The notes: a model not told the origin generated them from the sequence alone. Shown: positions 33,755 to 43,831, numbered from the stretch's first letter. The stretch is 64,000 nt of DNA from Ectopseudomonas oleovorans (GCF_003052605.1 NZ_QASO01000142.1:1-64000); one strand, 5' to 3'. Translations and numbers: made by a program.

Positions 33755-35185
33755 TCAAACGGCCGTTTGCACCCTGGGTGGCAGCAGATAGGCGAGGGCG
33801 ATGGCCAGCACCGGCATGATCAGGTTGAAGAAGCAGTACGGCAGGTAGCTTAGCGTTGCCACGCCCAGTGTGGCGGCCATGTAGGCGCCGCAAGTGTTCC
33901 ACGGCACCAGCACCGAGGTCAGGGTGCCGCCGTCTTCCAGCGCGCGTGACAGGCTGGTCGGCGCCAGGCCGCGTTTCTCGTATTCGGCACGGTACATGCG
34001 TCCCGGCAGCACCAGGGCGATGTACTGGTCGGCGGTAATGATGTTGGTGCCGATAGTGGTGGTGATGGTGCTGGCGACCAGGCCGCTGTTGCTGCGTACC
34101 AAACGCAGTGCGCTTTGCAGCAGGCGTTGCAGCAGGTCGAGGCGCTCCAGTACGCCACCGAAGCACATGGCGCAGATGATCAGCCAGACGGTGGTGAGCA
34201 TGCTGGCCATGCCGCCCTTGGACAGCAGGCCATCGAGTTCGGCGTTGCCGCTGGCCGACGCGTAGCCGGCGAACAGCGCAGTCCATACCGTTTTCAGTGG
34301 CGCCAGGACGCCGGCTTGTGGGTCAGCCAGGCGCGCCATCACTTCTGGCTGGAACACTATGGCGAATACGGCGCCGAGCAGGGCGGCGAGAAACACCGCC
34401 GGGAAGGCGGCCCACTGGCGCACCGCGAGCAGCAGCAGGAAGGCCACCGGCAGCAGCAGGTGCCAGCCGAGCTTGAACTGTGCCTCCAGCGCGCTCAGCA
34501 CCTCGGCGATACGACTGGTGTCATGTTCGGCGCTGGCCTGCTGGCCGAGGGTGAAGAAGATCGCCAGGGCGATCAGCAACGCCGGCACCGTGGTACGCAG
34601 CATGTTGCGGATATGCGCGAACAGGTCGGCGCCGGCTGCCGCTGGCGCCAGGTTGGTGGTGTCCGATAGTGGCGACAGCTTGTCGCCGAAGTAGGCGCCG
34701 GAAATGATCGCCCCGGCGGTGATCGCCGGGTCCAGGCCCAACCCGGCCGCCACGCCCATCAGGCCGATGCCGAGGGTGCCGGCCACCGTCCACGAGCTGC
34801 CGATGGACAGCGCGGTGAGCGCGCAGATCAGGCAACTGGTGAGGTAGAAGTACTCGGCGCTGATCAGCTTCAGGCCCAGCCAGATCATGGTCGGCACCGT
34901 GCCGGCGAGAATCCAGGTGCCGATCAGCGCGCCGACCGCCAGCAGGATCAGGTTGGCCTTCATCGCCATATGGATGCCGGCGAGGATGCCTTCCTCGATC
35001 TCGGCCCAGCGCAGGCCGTTCTTCAGGCCGACCAGGCCGGCGACGAAGGCGGCGCTCATCAGGGCGATCTGGTTCGGGCCGCTGGAGGAGGCGTCACCAA
35101 ACAGGTAAACGGAGAGGCTGAGCAGCACGACGAGCACGCCAATTGGCAGCAAGGCGTCGAGCAGGGAAGGGGCGCGGGCGGTCAT
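33755..35185 (-). CDS. nhaC: Na+/H+ antiporter NhaC
   Basis: A 476-residue membrane protein with about 11-12 hydrophobic segments and NhaC family blocks: GAIISGAYFGDKLSPLSDTT (about 165-185) and VLVPWNTCGAYMAATLGV near the C-terminus. It exchanges sodium for protons, giving pH and sodium tolerance. The ATG at 35185 is chosen because GGA lies 8-9 bases upstream. It stands alone between valS and a small regulator. Confidence 0.85.
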   Translation of the reverse strand: MTARAPSLLDALLPIGVLVVLLSLSVYLFGDASSSGPNQIALMSAAFVAGLVGLKNGLRWAEIEEGILAGIHMAMKANLILLAVGALIGTWILAGTVPTMIWLGLKLISAEYFYLTSCLICALTALSIGSSWTVAGTLGIGLMGVAAGLGLDPAITAGAIISGAYFGDKLSPLSDTTNLAPAAAGADLFAHIRNMLRTTVPALLIALAIFFTLGQQASAEHDTSRIAEVLSALEAQFKLGWHLLLPVAFLLLLAVRQWAAFPAVFLAALLGAVFAIVFQPEVMARLADPQAGVLAPLKTVWTALFAGYASASGNAELDGLLSKGGMASMLTTVWLIICAMCFGGVLERLDLLQRLLQSALRLVRSNSGLVASTITTTIGTNIITADQYIALVLPGRMYRAEYEKRGLAPTSLSRALEDGGTLTSVLVPWNTCGAYMAATLGVATLSYLPYCFFNLIMPVLAIALAYLLPPRVQTAV

Positions 35186-35348
35186 GGGTGTTCCGGGGGA
35201 TTGATCAAACAAGGGGTAGAGGCCGTGGCGGCGCTCTTATGAAAAGGCCAAGTCTATTGTTGGACGGGCTTTGCGAGGGCGGCTCAATTGAGGCGCAGTA
35301 TCGATTGTGGGCTGAAGCCCACCCTACGAGCTGGGCTGACGGCCTTCC

Positions 35349-35382
35349 CAAAAAAACAAACCCGCGCCGGTTGGGGCGCGGG
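35349..35382 (-). terminator. rho-independent terminator of valS
   Basis: On the minus strand CCCGCGCC and GGCGCGGG form an 8-bp stem around a 6-base loop, followed by a T-rich tract (TTTGTTTTTTT). It lies about 20 bases after the valS stop. Confidence 0.9.
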
Positions 35383-35403
35383 TCTGTGGGTGTCGCGCGG
35401 TGA

Positions 35404-38235
35404 TCAGAGTGCGGCGATCTTGCCGCGCTGCTCGACCATCTTGGCCAGGGCCTGCTCGGCCTCGGCCAGTTTGGCGCGCTCCTTCTCCAGCACTTCGGCC
35501 GGGGCTTTGGCGACGAAGCCTTCGTTGGCCAGCTTGCCACCGACGCGCTTGACCTCGCCTTCGAGGCGGGCAACTTCCTTGTCCAGGCGCGCCAGTTCGG
35601 CGTCCTTGTCGATCAGCCCGGCCATCGGCACCAGCACTTCCATCTCGCCGACCAGGGTGGTGGCGGACATCGGCGCTTCTTCACCAGCAGCCAGTACGCG
35701 CACCGATTCCAGTTTGGCCAGCTTGCTCAGCAGCGGCTCGAAGTCGGCCAGGCGGCGTAGGTCTTCGGCACTGGCGTTGGCGACGATGATGTCGATGCGC
35801 TTGGCCATGGAGATCTTCATCTCGCCACGAATCTGGCGTACGCCGAGCATCAGTTGCTTGACCCACTCGATGTCACCTTCGGCAGCGGTGTCGATGCGGC
35901 TTTCGTTGGCCACCGGCCAGGCCTGCAGCATGATGGTCTCGCCGCTGACGCCAGCCTGGGCCTTGATGCGCTGCCAGATTTCTTCGGTGATGAAGGGCAT
36001 GAACGGGTGGGCCAGGCGCAGGATCACTTCCAGCACGCGCACCAGGGTGCGGCGGGTGCCGCGCTGGCGCTCGATCGGCGCGTTTTCGTCCCACAGAACG
36101 GGCTTCACCAGTTCCAAGTACCAGGCGCAGTACTCGTCCCAGATGAACTCGTACAAGGCCTGGGCGGCCAGGTCGAAGCGGAAGGCATCGAGGTGGCGGG
36201 TCACGTCCTGCTCGCAGCGCTGCAGGGCGGAGATGATCCAGCGGTCTACCGGCGACAGGTCTACGGTTTCGCCATTGATGCCGGTGTCCTGGTTATCGGT
36301 GTTCTCGATAACGAAGTTGGCGGCGTTCCACAGCTTGTTGCAGAAGTTGCGGTAACCCTCGACGCGGCCCATGTCGAACTTGATGTCGCGACCGGTGGAG
36401 GCCAGCGCCAGGTTGGTGAAGCGCAGGGCGTCGGTGCCGTAGGCGGCGATGCCGTCGGGGAATTCGGCGCGGGTCTGCTTGGCGATCTTCTCGGCCAGCT
36501 TGGGCTGCATCATGCCGCTGGTGCGCTTGGCCACCAGCGATTCCAGATCGATACCGTCGACGATATCCAGCGGGTCGAGCACGTTGCCCTTGGACTTGGA
36601 CATCTTCTGGCCCTGTCCGTCGCGCACCAGACCGTGCACGTACACGGTCTTGAACGGGATCTGTCCGGTCAGGTGGGTGGACAGCATGATCATCCGGGCG
36701 ACCCAGAAGAAGATGATATCGAAGCCCGTCACCAAGACATCCGTTGGGTGGAAGGTCTTGAGAAAATCGGTCTGCTGCGGCCAACCGAGGGTGGAGAAGG
36801 TCCACAGGCCGGAGCTGAACCAGGTGTCCAGCACGTCTTCGTCCTGGCGCAGGGCGATGTCACCGAGGTTGTGCTTGGCGCGTACTTCCGCCTCGTCGCG
36901 GCCCACGTAGACGTTGCCGGCATCGTCGTACCAGGCCGGAATGCGGTGGCCCCACCACAGCTGACGGCTGATGCACCAGTCCTGGATGTCACGCATCCAG
37001 CTGAAGTACATGTTCTCGTACTGCTTGGGCACGAACTGGATTTCACCGCTCTCGACCACGGCGATGGCTTTCTCGGCCAGCGGCTTGGTGGAGACGTACC
37101 ACTGGTCGGTCAGCCACGGCTCGATAACGGTGCCGGAGCGGTCGCCTTTCGGCACTTTCAGGGCGTGGTCTTCGATCTTTTCCAGCAGGCCGGCAGCCTC
37201 GAAGGCGGCGACGATCTGCTTGCGCGCCTCGAAGCGATCCAGACCGGCGAACTGCGCCGGAATGTTCGCTTCGATCTGTTCATTGACGCTACCGTCGAGG
37301 TTGAACACCTGAGCGGTGGTCAGCACGGCGGCGTTCTTGTCGAAGATGTTGATCAGCGGCAGGTTGTGGCGCTTGCCCACTTCGTAGTCGTTGAAGTCGT
37401 GCGCCGGGGTGATCTTCACGCAGCCGGTGCCGAACTCGGGGTCGCAGTAATCATCGGCGATGATCGGGATGCGGCGGCCCACCAGCGGCAGCTCGACGTA
37501 ACTGCCGATCAGCGCCTTGTAGCGCTCGTCTTCCGGGTGCACGGCCACGGCGGAGTCGCCGAGCATGGTTTCCGGACGGGTGGTGGCGACGATCAGGTAG
37601 TCCTTGCCTTCAGCGGTTTTCTTGCCATCGGCCAGCGGGTAGCGCAGGTTCCACAGGTGGCCTTTCTCGTCGTGGTTTTCCACTTCCAGGTCGGAAATGG
37701 CGGTGTGGAACTTGGTGTCCCAGTTGACCAGGCGCTTGCCGCGATAGATCAGACCATCCTCGTGCAGGCGGACGAAGGCTTCTTTCACGGCTTCGGACAG
37801 ACCTTCGTCCATGGTGAAGCGCTCGCGCGACCAGTCCACCGAGCTGCCCAGGCGACGGATCTGGCGGGTGATGGTGCCGCCGGACTGTTCCTTCCACTCC
37901 CAGACTTTCTCGAGGAATTTCTCGCGGCCCAGGTCGTGGCGACCGATGCCATCGGCGGCCAACTGGCGCTCGACCACCATCTGCGTGGCGATACCCGCGT
38001 GGTCGGTGCCTGGCTGCCACAGGGTATTGCGGCCCTGCATGCGGCGGAAGCGGATCAGGCAGTCCATGATCGAGTTGTTGAAGCCGTGGCCCATGTGCAG
38101 GCTGCCGGTGACGTTCGGCGGCGGGATCATGATGGTGTAGGGCTCGCCCGAGCCTTGCGGGGCGAAATAGCCCTTGGCTTCCCAGTTCTGGTACAGGGCG
38201 GTTTCAATGGCGTGCGGCTGGTAGGTCTTGTCCAT
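35404..38235 (-). CDS. valS: valyl-tRNA synthetase
   Basis: A 943-residue class I synthetase. The HIGH motif appears as HMGH at residues 47-50, KMSKS at 544-548, the editing (CP1) domain lies between, and the anticodon-binding domain follows. The C-terminal 65 residues form the ValS-specific coiled coil (DKDAELARLDKEVARLEGEV). The ATG at 38235 gives the standard MDKTYQPHAIE start. It ends the pepA-holC-hypothetical-valS group on the minus strand. Confidence 0.97.
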   Translation of the reverse strand: MDKTYQPHAIETALYQNWEAKGYFAPQGSGEPYTIMIPPPNVTGSLHMGHGFNNSIMDCLIRFRRMQGRNTLWQPGTDHAGIATQMVVERQLAADGIGRHDLGREKFLEKVWEWKEQSGGTITRQIRRLGSSVDWSRERFTMDEGLSEAVKEAFVRLHEDGLIYRGKRLVNWDTKFHTAISDLEVENHDEKGHLWNLRYPLADGKKTAEGKDYLIVATTRPETMLGDSAVAVHPEDERYKALIGSYVELPLVGRRIPIIADDYCDPEFGTGCVKITPAHDFNDYEVGKRHNLPLINIFDKNAAVLTTAQVFNLDGSVNEQIEANIPAQFAGLDRFEARKQIVAAFEAAGLLEKIEDHALKVPKGDRSGTVIEPWLTDQWYVSTKPLAEKAIAVVESGEIQFVPKQYENMYFSWMRDIQDWCISRQLWWGHRIPAWYDDAGNVYVGRDEAEVRAKHNLGDIALRQDEDVLDTWFSSGLWTFSTLGWPQQTDFLKTFHPTDVLVTGFDIIFFWVARMIMLSTHLTGQIPFKTVYVHGLVRDGQGQKMSKSKGNVLDPLDIVDGIDLESLVAKRTSGMMQPKLAEKIAKQTRAEFPDGIAAYGTDALRFTNLALASTGRDIKFDMGRVEGYRNFCNKLWNAANFVIENTDNQDTGINGETVDLSPVDRWIISALQRCEQDVTRHLDAFRFDLAAQALYEFIWDEYCAWYLELVKPVLWDENAPIERQRGTRRTLVRVLEVILRLAHPFMPFITEEIWQRIKAQAGVSGETIMLQAWPVANESRIDTAAEGDIEWVKQLMLGVRQIRGEMKISMAKRIDIIVANASAEDLRRLADFEPLLSKLAKLESVRVLAAGEEAPMSATTLVGEMEVLVPMAGLIDKDAELARLDKEVARLEGEVKRVGGKLANEGFVAKAPAEVLEKERAKLAEAEQALAKMVEQRGKIAAL

Positions 38236-38332
38236 GCGCGGCGGGACCCTTTGACGGCTGATCGGAAAAGCCGACAAGTATACCGCTTCTGAGCGCCAAG
38301 CCATAAGCCCCGCGCGGCAGAGCAGACCTTTT

Positions 38333-38404
38333 GTAGGAGCCCCGCCTCGGGGCGAAGCTTTTGCTCTTTGCTGTCTGGCATTCGCCCCGGGGCGGGGCTC
38401 CTAC
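38333..38404. repeat. REP pair (GTAGGAGCCCCGCC type)
   Basis: TGTAGGAGCCCCGCCTCGGG and CCCGGGGCGGGGCTCCTACA are inverted arms around a spacer, between valS and the upstream hypothetical gene. Confidence 0.85.
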
Positions 38405-38414
38405 AGGGCAGGGC

Positions 38415-38849
38415 TTACTTGCGTGGAGGCAGCAGACGCGGCAGGCGGGCTTCGAGGCGGCGCTTGAGTTCGGCCTCGATCTGCGGCACGAAATCGTCGA
38501 TCACGTCCTGCAGGATCAACTGGGCGGCGGCGCGCAGCTCGGCATTGAGGTGTTGCAGATCGCGGGCGCTGTCATGCAGGTATGGCTCGATGCGCTCGCG
38601 CAGCACGCTTGGCGCTGGCGTAGGCTGCGGTGCTGGTGTCGGTTTGGGCGTCGGCGTTGCATGGAAGGACGGTGGCGGGCCAGGTGGCGCGCTGACGATA
38701 TCGGACAGCACCGGAATGCTGTCCGGGTCCAGCGAGTCGATCAGCAGCGGTGGTTCACTGCCGTTATCGCCCAGCAGCTCGCGAATCGACTCCAGGTCGT
38801 GCAGCAGTTGAGCAGGTTTTTGCGGAGGCTTGGGGGTGTCCATGATCAT
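38415..38849 (-). CDS. conserved hypothetical protein, proline-rich linker
   Basis: A 144-residue protein. The N-terminal helix (LLHDLESIRELLGDN) is followed by an acidic stretch, a proline/threonine-rich low-complexity linker (about 70-88) and a C-terminal helical domain (AAAQLILQDVIDDFVPQIEA). It is found between holC and valS in Pseudomonas; a role with DNA polymerase III chi is possible from position only. An ATG two codons later is an alternative start. Confidence 0.7.
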   Translation of the reverse strand: MIMDTPKPPQKPAQLLHDLESIRELLGDNGSEPPLLIDSLDPDSIPVLSDIVSAPPGPPPSFHATPTPKPTPAPQPTPAPSVLRERIEPYLHDSARDLQHLNAELRAAAQLILQDVIDDFVPQIEAELKRRLEARLPRLLPPRK

Positions 38850-38903
38850 CGGTGCAGCGAGAAAAAGGGCTGGAGTGACTTGTGTTGTGAGCGTACACGG
38901 ACA

Positions 38904-39323
38904 CTAAAGTTCGACGCGTTGCGGATCATACCCGCGCTGGCGATAGGTACGGAAATTCTCGCGACAGGCGTTGAGCAGTTCAGGCTGCTGATTGACGATC
39001 TCGATAATGCGGGAAAAGCGCTCGACATGCGGCGACAGGCTGCTGCCGAGGTTGATCAGCACGCCCTGCTCGCTACTCGGCACTTCGTCGATGCCCAGCA
39101 CCACGGGCGACAGCGGCGCATCGCGATGCAGATCATGAGGCACGAAACGTTCGGCTTTGAGCGTCCACAGCAGTTCGTCGAGTTCACCGCACTGCGCCTC
39201 GTCGCTACCGCGAACGAACACCGGCAGGCCGGCACTCCAGGCCTTGAGCGCCAGTTGGCAGGCGGCGCGCAAGCGGCCCGTGGCGTCGTTGGAGGAGAGA
39301 ACGTAGAACTCGATTCTGGGCAT
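38904..39323 (-). CDS. holC: DNA polymerase III subunit chi
   Basis: A 139-residue chi subunit of the clamp-loader complex, which contacts SSB. Family blocks seen: RIEFYVLSSNDATGRLRAAC at the N-terminus, GELDELLWTLKAERFVPHDL in the middle and the C-terminal YRQRGYDPQRVEL. Length and position between pepA and valS are standard. Confidence 0.92.
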   Translation of the reverse strand: MPRIEFYVLSSNDATGRLRAACQLALKAWSAGLPVFVRGSDEAQCGELDELLWTLKAERFVPHDLHRDAPLSPVVLGIDEVPSSEQGVLINLGSSLSPHVERFSRIIEIVNQQPELLNACRENFRTYRQRGYDPQRVEL

Positions 39324-39351
39324 CTGATGATTTTCGATGTTGAAGGGCGGC

Positions 39352-39419
39352 TGTAGGAGCGAGCTCTGCTCGCGAATCTTGGCAATACAAAAGCTTCGCG
39401 AGCAGAGCTCGCTCCTACG
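39352..39419. repeat. REP pair (GTAGGAGCGAGCTCTGCTC type)
   Basis: Near-perfect inverted copy of the unit at 989-1053, in the pepA-holC gap. Confidence 0.88.
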
Positions 39420-39460
39420 ATATCCATCGTAGCCCGGACTATGTCCGGGCTACAGGCGCA

Positions 39461-40948
39461 TCAGACCTTGGCGCGATCCAGCAGGTACTGGGTCAGCATC
39501 GGCACGGGACGGCCAGTGCCGCCCTTGTCCTTGCCGCCACTGATCCAGGCGGTGCCGGCGATATCCAGGTGCGCCCAATGGAAGTTCTTGGCGAAGCGCG
39601 ACAGGAAGCAGCCGGCAGTGATGGTGCCGGCCTTGGGCCCGCCGATATTGGCGATGTCGGCGAAGGGGCTGTCCAGCTGCTCCTGGTACTCGTCGTACAG
39701 CGGCAGTTGCCAGGCGCGGTCGTCGGCACTTTCGCCAGCCTTGAGAATCTGCTTGATCAGCGCGTCGTTGTTGCCCATCAGGCCGGAGACGTTGCTGCCC
39801 AGGGCGACGATGCACGCACCGGTCAGCGTGGCGATGTCGATCACCGCCTGCGGCTTGAAGCGCTCTGCGTAGGTCAGGGTATCGCACAGCACCAGACGGC
39901 CTTCGGCGTCGGTGTTGAGGATCTCCACGGTCTGCCCGCTCATGGTGGTGACGATGTCGCCAGGGCGGGTGGCGCGGCCGCTGGGCATGTTCTCGGCGCA
40001 GGCCAGCAGGCACACCAGGTTGATCGGCAGTTGTAGCTCGAGCACGGCTTTCAGGGTACCGAACACGCTGGCGGCGCCGCACATGTCGTACTTCATCTCG
40101 TCCATGCCGGCGGCCGGCTTGATGCTGATGCCGCCGGTGTCGAAGGTGATGCCCTTGCCGACCAGGGCGAAGGGTTTGTCGTCCTTCTTACCGCCCTGGT
40201 AGTGCATGACGATCATGCGTGGCGGCTGCTCGCTGCCCTGAGCGACGGCGAGGAAGGCGCCGGCGCCGAGTTCCTTGAGTTTCTTCTCGTCGAGGATTTC
40301 CACCTTGAGGTTCTTGTAGGCCTTGCCCAGGGTCTTGGCTTCTTCGGCCAGGTAGCTGGGGTGGCAGAGGTTGGGCGGCAGGTTGCCCAGGTTCTTGGTG
40401 AAGGCGACACCCGCGGCGATGGCGCGGGCATGTTGCAGGCCGCGTTCGGCATCGGCCAGCTCGGCCTTGTCGACGACCAGGGTGATCTTCTTCAGGGCGC
40501 ATGGGTCGGCTTTCTGGCTCTTGAACTGTTCGAACAGGTAGCTGCCGTCGGCCAGGGTTTCGATGATCAGACGAGTCTTGCCGTAGGTATCGCGGCCCTT
40601 GACCTTGAGCTCGTCGAGGGCGAGCAGGGCATCGCTGCCGCCCAGGCCCTTGAGTACGCCATGCACGCTTGCAACCAACTTGCGTAGTTGACGGTCGGAT
40701 AGATCACCCTTGCCGCAGCCCACCAGCAATACACGCTCGGCCTTGAGTCCCGGTAGGCTGTGCAGCAGCAGGGTCTGGCCCGGCTTGCCGGCGATATCGC
40801 CACGCTTGAGCATGGCGCTCAGCGCACCGTTGCTGGCCAGGTCGACGGCCTTGGCCGCAATGCCGAGCTTGCGGCCTTCGCCGATGGCGACGACCAGGGT
40901 CGCGGTTTTCAGGGTTTCCGGGCGGGTGCTTTTGACGAGGAATTCCAT
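39461..40948 (-). CDS. pepA: leucyl aminopeptidase (M17)
   Basis: A 495-residue two-zinc aminopeptidase that removes N-terminal leucine and other residues; PepA is also a DNA-binding factor. The M17 signature NTDAEGRL is present, together with the metal-site lysine and aspartate in VGKGITFDTGGISIKP and the second site KYDMCGAASV. The ATG at 40948 gives the usual MEFLVKS start. It is divergent from lptF and heads the pepA-holC-valS group. Confidence 0.95.
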   Translation of the reverse strand: MEFLVKSTRPETLKTATLVVAIGEGRKLGIAAKAVDLASNGALSAMLKRGDIAGKPGQTLLLHSLPGLKAERVLLVGCGKGDLSDRQLRKLVASVHGVLKGLGGSDALLALDELKVKGRDTYGKTRLIIETLADGSYLFEQFKSQKADPCALKKITLVVDKAELADAERGLQHARAIAAGVAFTKNLGNLPPNLCHPSYLAEEAKTLGKAYKNLKVEILDEKKLKELGAGAFLAVAQGSEQPPRMIVMHYQGGKKDDKPFALVGKGITFDTGGISIKPAAGMDEMKYDMCGAASVFGTLKAVLELQLPINLVCLLACAENMPSGRATRPGDIVTTMSGQTVEILNTDAEGRLVLCDTLTYAERFKPQAVIDIATLTGACIVALGSNVSGLMGNNDALIKQILKAGESADDRAWQLPLYDEYQEQLDSPFADIANIGGPKAGTITAGCFLSRFAKNFHWAHLDIAGTAWISGGKDKGGTGRPVPMLTQYLLDRAKV

Positions 40949-41091
40949 AGTGAGCTGTCCCCAAGACAAAGAGTCGGGTTTGACGGATAATAGCCGCCAT
41001 TTTTCGAGGGTCCACCCTGCGGTGGGCCGGCAAGTAGGTGCGGCTAGTGTGAGCGCTCGCGCCTGAGCCTGACAACCCTGGAGCGTCCGGT

Positions 41092-42216
41092 TTGATCGTC
41101 TTCCGTTATCTGTCCCGCGAAGTGCTGGTGACCCTCAGTGCGGTGAGTGCCGTGCTGCTGGTGATCATCATGAGCGGTCGTTTCATCAAGTATCTGGCCC
41201 AGGCCGCGCAGGGCGTACTCGACCCGGGCGTACTGTTTCTGATCATGGGTTACCGGATTCCCGGCTTTCTGCAACTGATCCTGCCGCTGGGCCTGTTCCT
41301 CGGTTTCCTGCTGGCCTACGGGCGCCTCTACCTGGACAGCGAAATGACCGTGCTGTCGGCCACTGGCGTCAGCCAGCAGCGCCTTACTGTTTACAGCATG
41401 GCACCGGCGCTGGTCGTCGCCCTGTTGGTCGCCTGGCTGAGCATGGGCCTGGCGCCGCAAGGCGTGGCCAGCGTGGCGCGCATCCTCAATGAGCAGGATG
41501 CCCTGACCGAACTCGATACCCTGGTGCCGGGGCGCTTTCAGTCGCTCAAGGATGGCTCGCGGGTGACCTATTCGCAGGAGCTGTCAGCGGATCGTAGCGA
41601 GCTGCGCGGCGTGTTCATGTCGGAGAAGCGCTTCGCCGCCGATGGTCGTACCGAGCGCGGTATCACCGTGCTGGTCGCCGAAAGTGGTCGTCAGGAAGTT
41701 CAGGCGGATGGCAGCCGTTATCTGATTCTGGAAAACGGCTATCGCTATGATGGCGAGCCGGGCGAGGCGGATTACCGTGCCATCCAGTACGACACCTATG
41801 GCGTGTTGCTGCCCAAGCCTGAAGTCGCCGTCGAAGCCAGTGAGCGCGAGGCCACACCGACTCGCGAGTTGTTCGGTAGCGACGATCCGCGCCTGCAGGC
41901 TGAATTGCAATGGCGCCTGTCGCTGCCGCTGCTGGTCTTCATCGTCACCTTGCTGGCGGTGCCGCTGTCGAAAGTCAATCCGCGTCAGGGGCGTTTCCTC
42001 AAGCTGCTGCCGGCGATTTTCCTCTATATGGCCTACCTCGGCATGCTGATCGCCGCCCGTGGCGCGCTGGACAAAGGCAGGCTGCCGCCGGCCCTGGGCT
42101 TATGGTGGGTGCATGGCATCTTCTTCGCTGTCGGCATGCTGTTGTTGTACTGGGAGCGTCTGAGTCTATGGTGGGCCAGTCGTCGTGCGCCGGTGGCGGA
42201 GGTGGCTCATGGCTAA
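41092..42216 (+). CDS. lptF: LPS export permease LptF
   Basis: A 374-residue inner-membrane subunit of the LptB2FG transporter that extracts lipopolysaccharide. Helices cluster at the N-terminus (residues 10-120) and C-terminus (270-360) with a periplasmic jellyroll domain between. It starts at TTG 41092, the family start (IVFRYLSREVL), and has no ATG alternative nearby. It overlaps lptG by 8 bases. Confidence 0.92.
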   Translation: MIVFRYLSREVLVTLSAVSAVLLVIIMSGRFIKYLAQAAQGVLDPGVLFLIMGYRIPGFLQLILPLGLFLGFLLAYGRLYLDSEMTVLSATGVSQQRLTVYSMAPALVVALLVAWLSMGLAPQGVASVARILNEQDALTELDTLVPGRFQSLKDGSRVTYSQELSADRSELRGVFMSEKRFAADGRTERGITVLVAESGRQEVQADGSRYLILENGYRYDGEPGEADYRAIQYDTYGVLLPKPEVAVEASEREATPTRELFGSDDPRLQAELQWRLSLPLLVFIVTLLAVPLSKVNPRQGRFLKLLPAIFLYMAYLGMLIAARGALDKGRLPPALGLWWVHGIFFAVGMLLLYWERLSLWWASRRAPVAEVAHG

Positions 42217-43273
42217 GTTGGATCGCTACATCGGCACTCAGGTACTCTTCGCCATTCTGGCGGTACTGGGCATCATTCTCGGGCTGGCATTGCTGTTCGC
42301 CTTCATCGACGAGCTTAGCGACCTCAACAAGGGTGACTATGGCCTGGGTCAGGTGCTCTGGTACGTGTTGCTGACGGCGCCGCGTCGTGCCTATGAAATG
42401 CTGCCGATGGCGGCGCTGATCGGTTGCCTGATCGGCCTCGGTACGCTGGCCAGCAACAGTGAGCTGACCATCATGCGCGCCGCCGGTGTCTCCATCGGGC
42501 GTATCGTCTGGGCGGTGATGAAACCCATGCTGGTGCTGATGCTGGCCGGTATTCTGATCGGCGAATACGTCGCACCTCTGACCGAGAATCAGGCCCAGGC
42601 GGATCGCGCGTTGGCCCAGGGCGGTGGCGCGGCGCAAAGCTCCAAGCGTGGCATGTGGCATCGCCAGGGCCAGGAGTTCGTGCATATCAACGCCGTGCAG
42701 CCCTATGGCATCCTGCTGGGGGTGACGCGTTATCGCTTCGATGACGAGCGTCGTCTGCTCTCGGCCAGCTTCGCCCGTCGTGCCGAGTACCGGGACAGCC
42801 ACTGGATGCTGCGCAATGTGCAGACCACCGTGCTGCATGAGGATCGCTCCGAGGTGATCAACCAGCCAGAAGAGCGCTGGGATATCGAGCTCAATCCGGA
42901 ACTGCTCGGCACTGTCGTGATGGAGCCCGAGGCGCTGTCGGTCACCGGACTGTGGCAGTACATCCATTACCTGGGCGAGCAGGGGTTGAATAACGCGCGC
43001 TACTGGCTGGCATTTTGGACCAAGGTGCTGCAGCCACTGGTAACCGGCGCGCTGGTATTGATGGCGATTTCCTTCATCTTCGGCCCGCTGCGCTCGGTGA
43101 CCTTGGGGCAGCGTGTGTTCACGGGGGTGCTGGTGGGTTTCATCTTCCGTATTGCCCAGGACCTGCTCGGCCCATCGAGCCTGGTGTTCGGTTTCTCGCC
43201 GCTGCTGGCGGTGCTGGTGCCGGCCGGTATCTGTGCGCTGGCCGGGGTGTGGTTGCTGCGGCGTGCCGGTTGA
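42209..43273 (+). CDS. lptG: LPS export permease LptG
   Basis: A 354-residue partner of LptF with the same helices-jellyroll-helices layout. N-terminal MAKLDRYIGTQVLFAILAVL and C-terminal RIAQDLLGPSSLVFGFSPLL are characteristic. The ATG at 42209 follows GGAGG by 6 bases and lies inside the end of lptF, giving coupled synthesis of the 1:1 pair. Confidence 0.92.
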   Translation: MAKLDRYIGTQVLFAILAVLGIILGLALLFAFIDELSDLNKGDYGLGQVLWYVLLTAPRRAYEMLPMAALIGCLIGLGTLASNSELTIMRAAGVSIGRIVWAVMKPMLVLMLAGILIGEYVAPLTENQAQADRALAQGGGAAQSSKRGMWHRQGQEFVHINAVQPYGILLGVTRYRFDDERRLLSASFARRAEYRDSHWMLRNVQTTVLHEDRSEVINQPEERWDIELNPELLGTVVMEPEALSVTGLWQYIHYLGEQGLNNARYWLAFWTKVLQPLVTGALVLMAISFIFGPLRSVTLGQRVFTGVLVGFIFRIAQDLLGPSSLVFGFSPLLAVLVPAGICALAGVWLLRRAG

Positions 43274-43291
43274 GCAGATTGTCGTGGGCAT

Positions 43292-43322
43292 GAAAAGCCG
43301 GTTCGATGAACCGGCTTTTTTG
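43292..43322. terminator. bidirectional terminator between lptG and the RDD gene
   Basis: AAAAGCCGGTTC and GAACCGGCTTTTTT form an inverted stem with an A tract on one side and a T tract on the other, between convergent genes. Confidence 0.9.
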
Positions 43323-43333
43323 CATCTGCGCCA

Positions 43334-43831
43334 CTACTTCTTGTGAATGTTCTTCGGCAGTTGCACCACGCGGCTGTCGGAGTAGATGTCGTGCCAGGTG
43401 CGGCCCTGCTTGTCCCACAGCAGCCAGAGAAAGCCCAGGCCGGCAAACAGCCAGGAGCCAATGGCGACCACGAAGCGCAGCAGAGCCTGCCACAGGTCGA
43501 TGGCGCTGCCGTCGGCGTTCTGAATGCGCAATCCCCAGGCCTGCATGCCCAGCGTCTGGCCATTGTGCGTCCAGAACTTGGCGAAGAAGGCGAACAGTGA
43601 CAGCAGCACCAGGCTGGCAAGCAGCGGGTCGTTATCCAGTGCGCCAGCTTCGGACATGGCCATCAGCCTATCGCCGCCGTGGATCAGGCGCAAAATGCCC
43701 TGCTGATAGATCAGGGTGACCACCATGATCAATGCCACGCAGAGCAGAGAATCGTAGAAGAGGGCCGCCAGGCGACGAATCGGCCCTGCAGTGGGGAAGT
43801 CACCCTGCGGGCGTAACGGGTGTTTCGGCAT
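43334..43831 (-). CDS. RDD-family membrane protein
   Basis: A 165-residue protein with three hydrophobic segments. The RDD motif region is RRLAALFYDSLL near the N-terminus, and QTLGMQAWGLRIQNADG between helices 2 and 3 is typical of the family. Some RDD proteins act in ion exchange; no specific role can be read here. It is convergent with lptG, as in other pseudomonads. Confidence 0.8.
   Translation of the reverse strand: MPKHPLRPQGDFPTAGPIRRLAALFYDSLLCVALIMVVTLIYQQGILRLIHGGDRLMAMSEAGALDNDPLLASLVLLSLFAFFAKFWTHNGQTLGMQAWGLRIQNADGSAIDLWQALLRFVVAIGSWLFAGLGFLWLLWDKQGRTWHDIYSDSRVVQLPKNIHKK

Noticed and set aside
35854..38292. 812-residue plus-strand open frame
   Set aside because: Antisense to valS, low-complexity valine/glycine/histidine sequence typical of such shadows.
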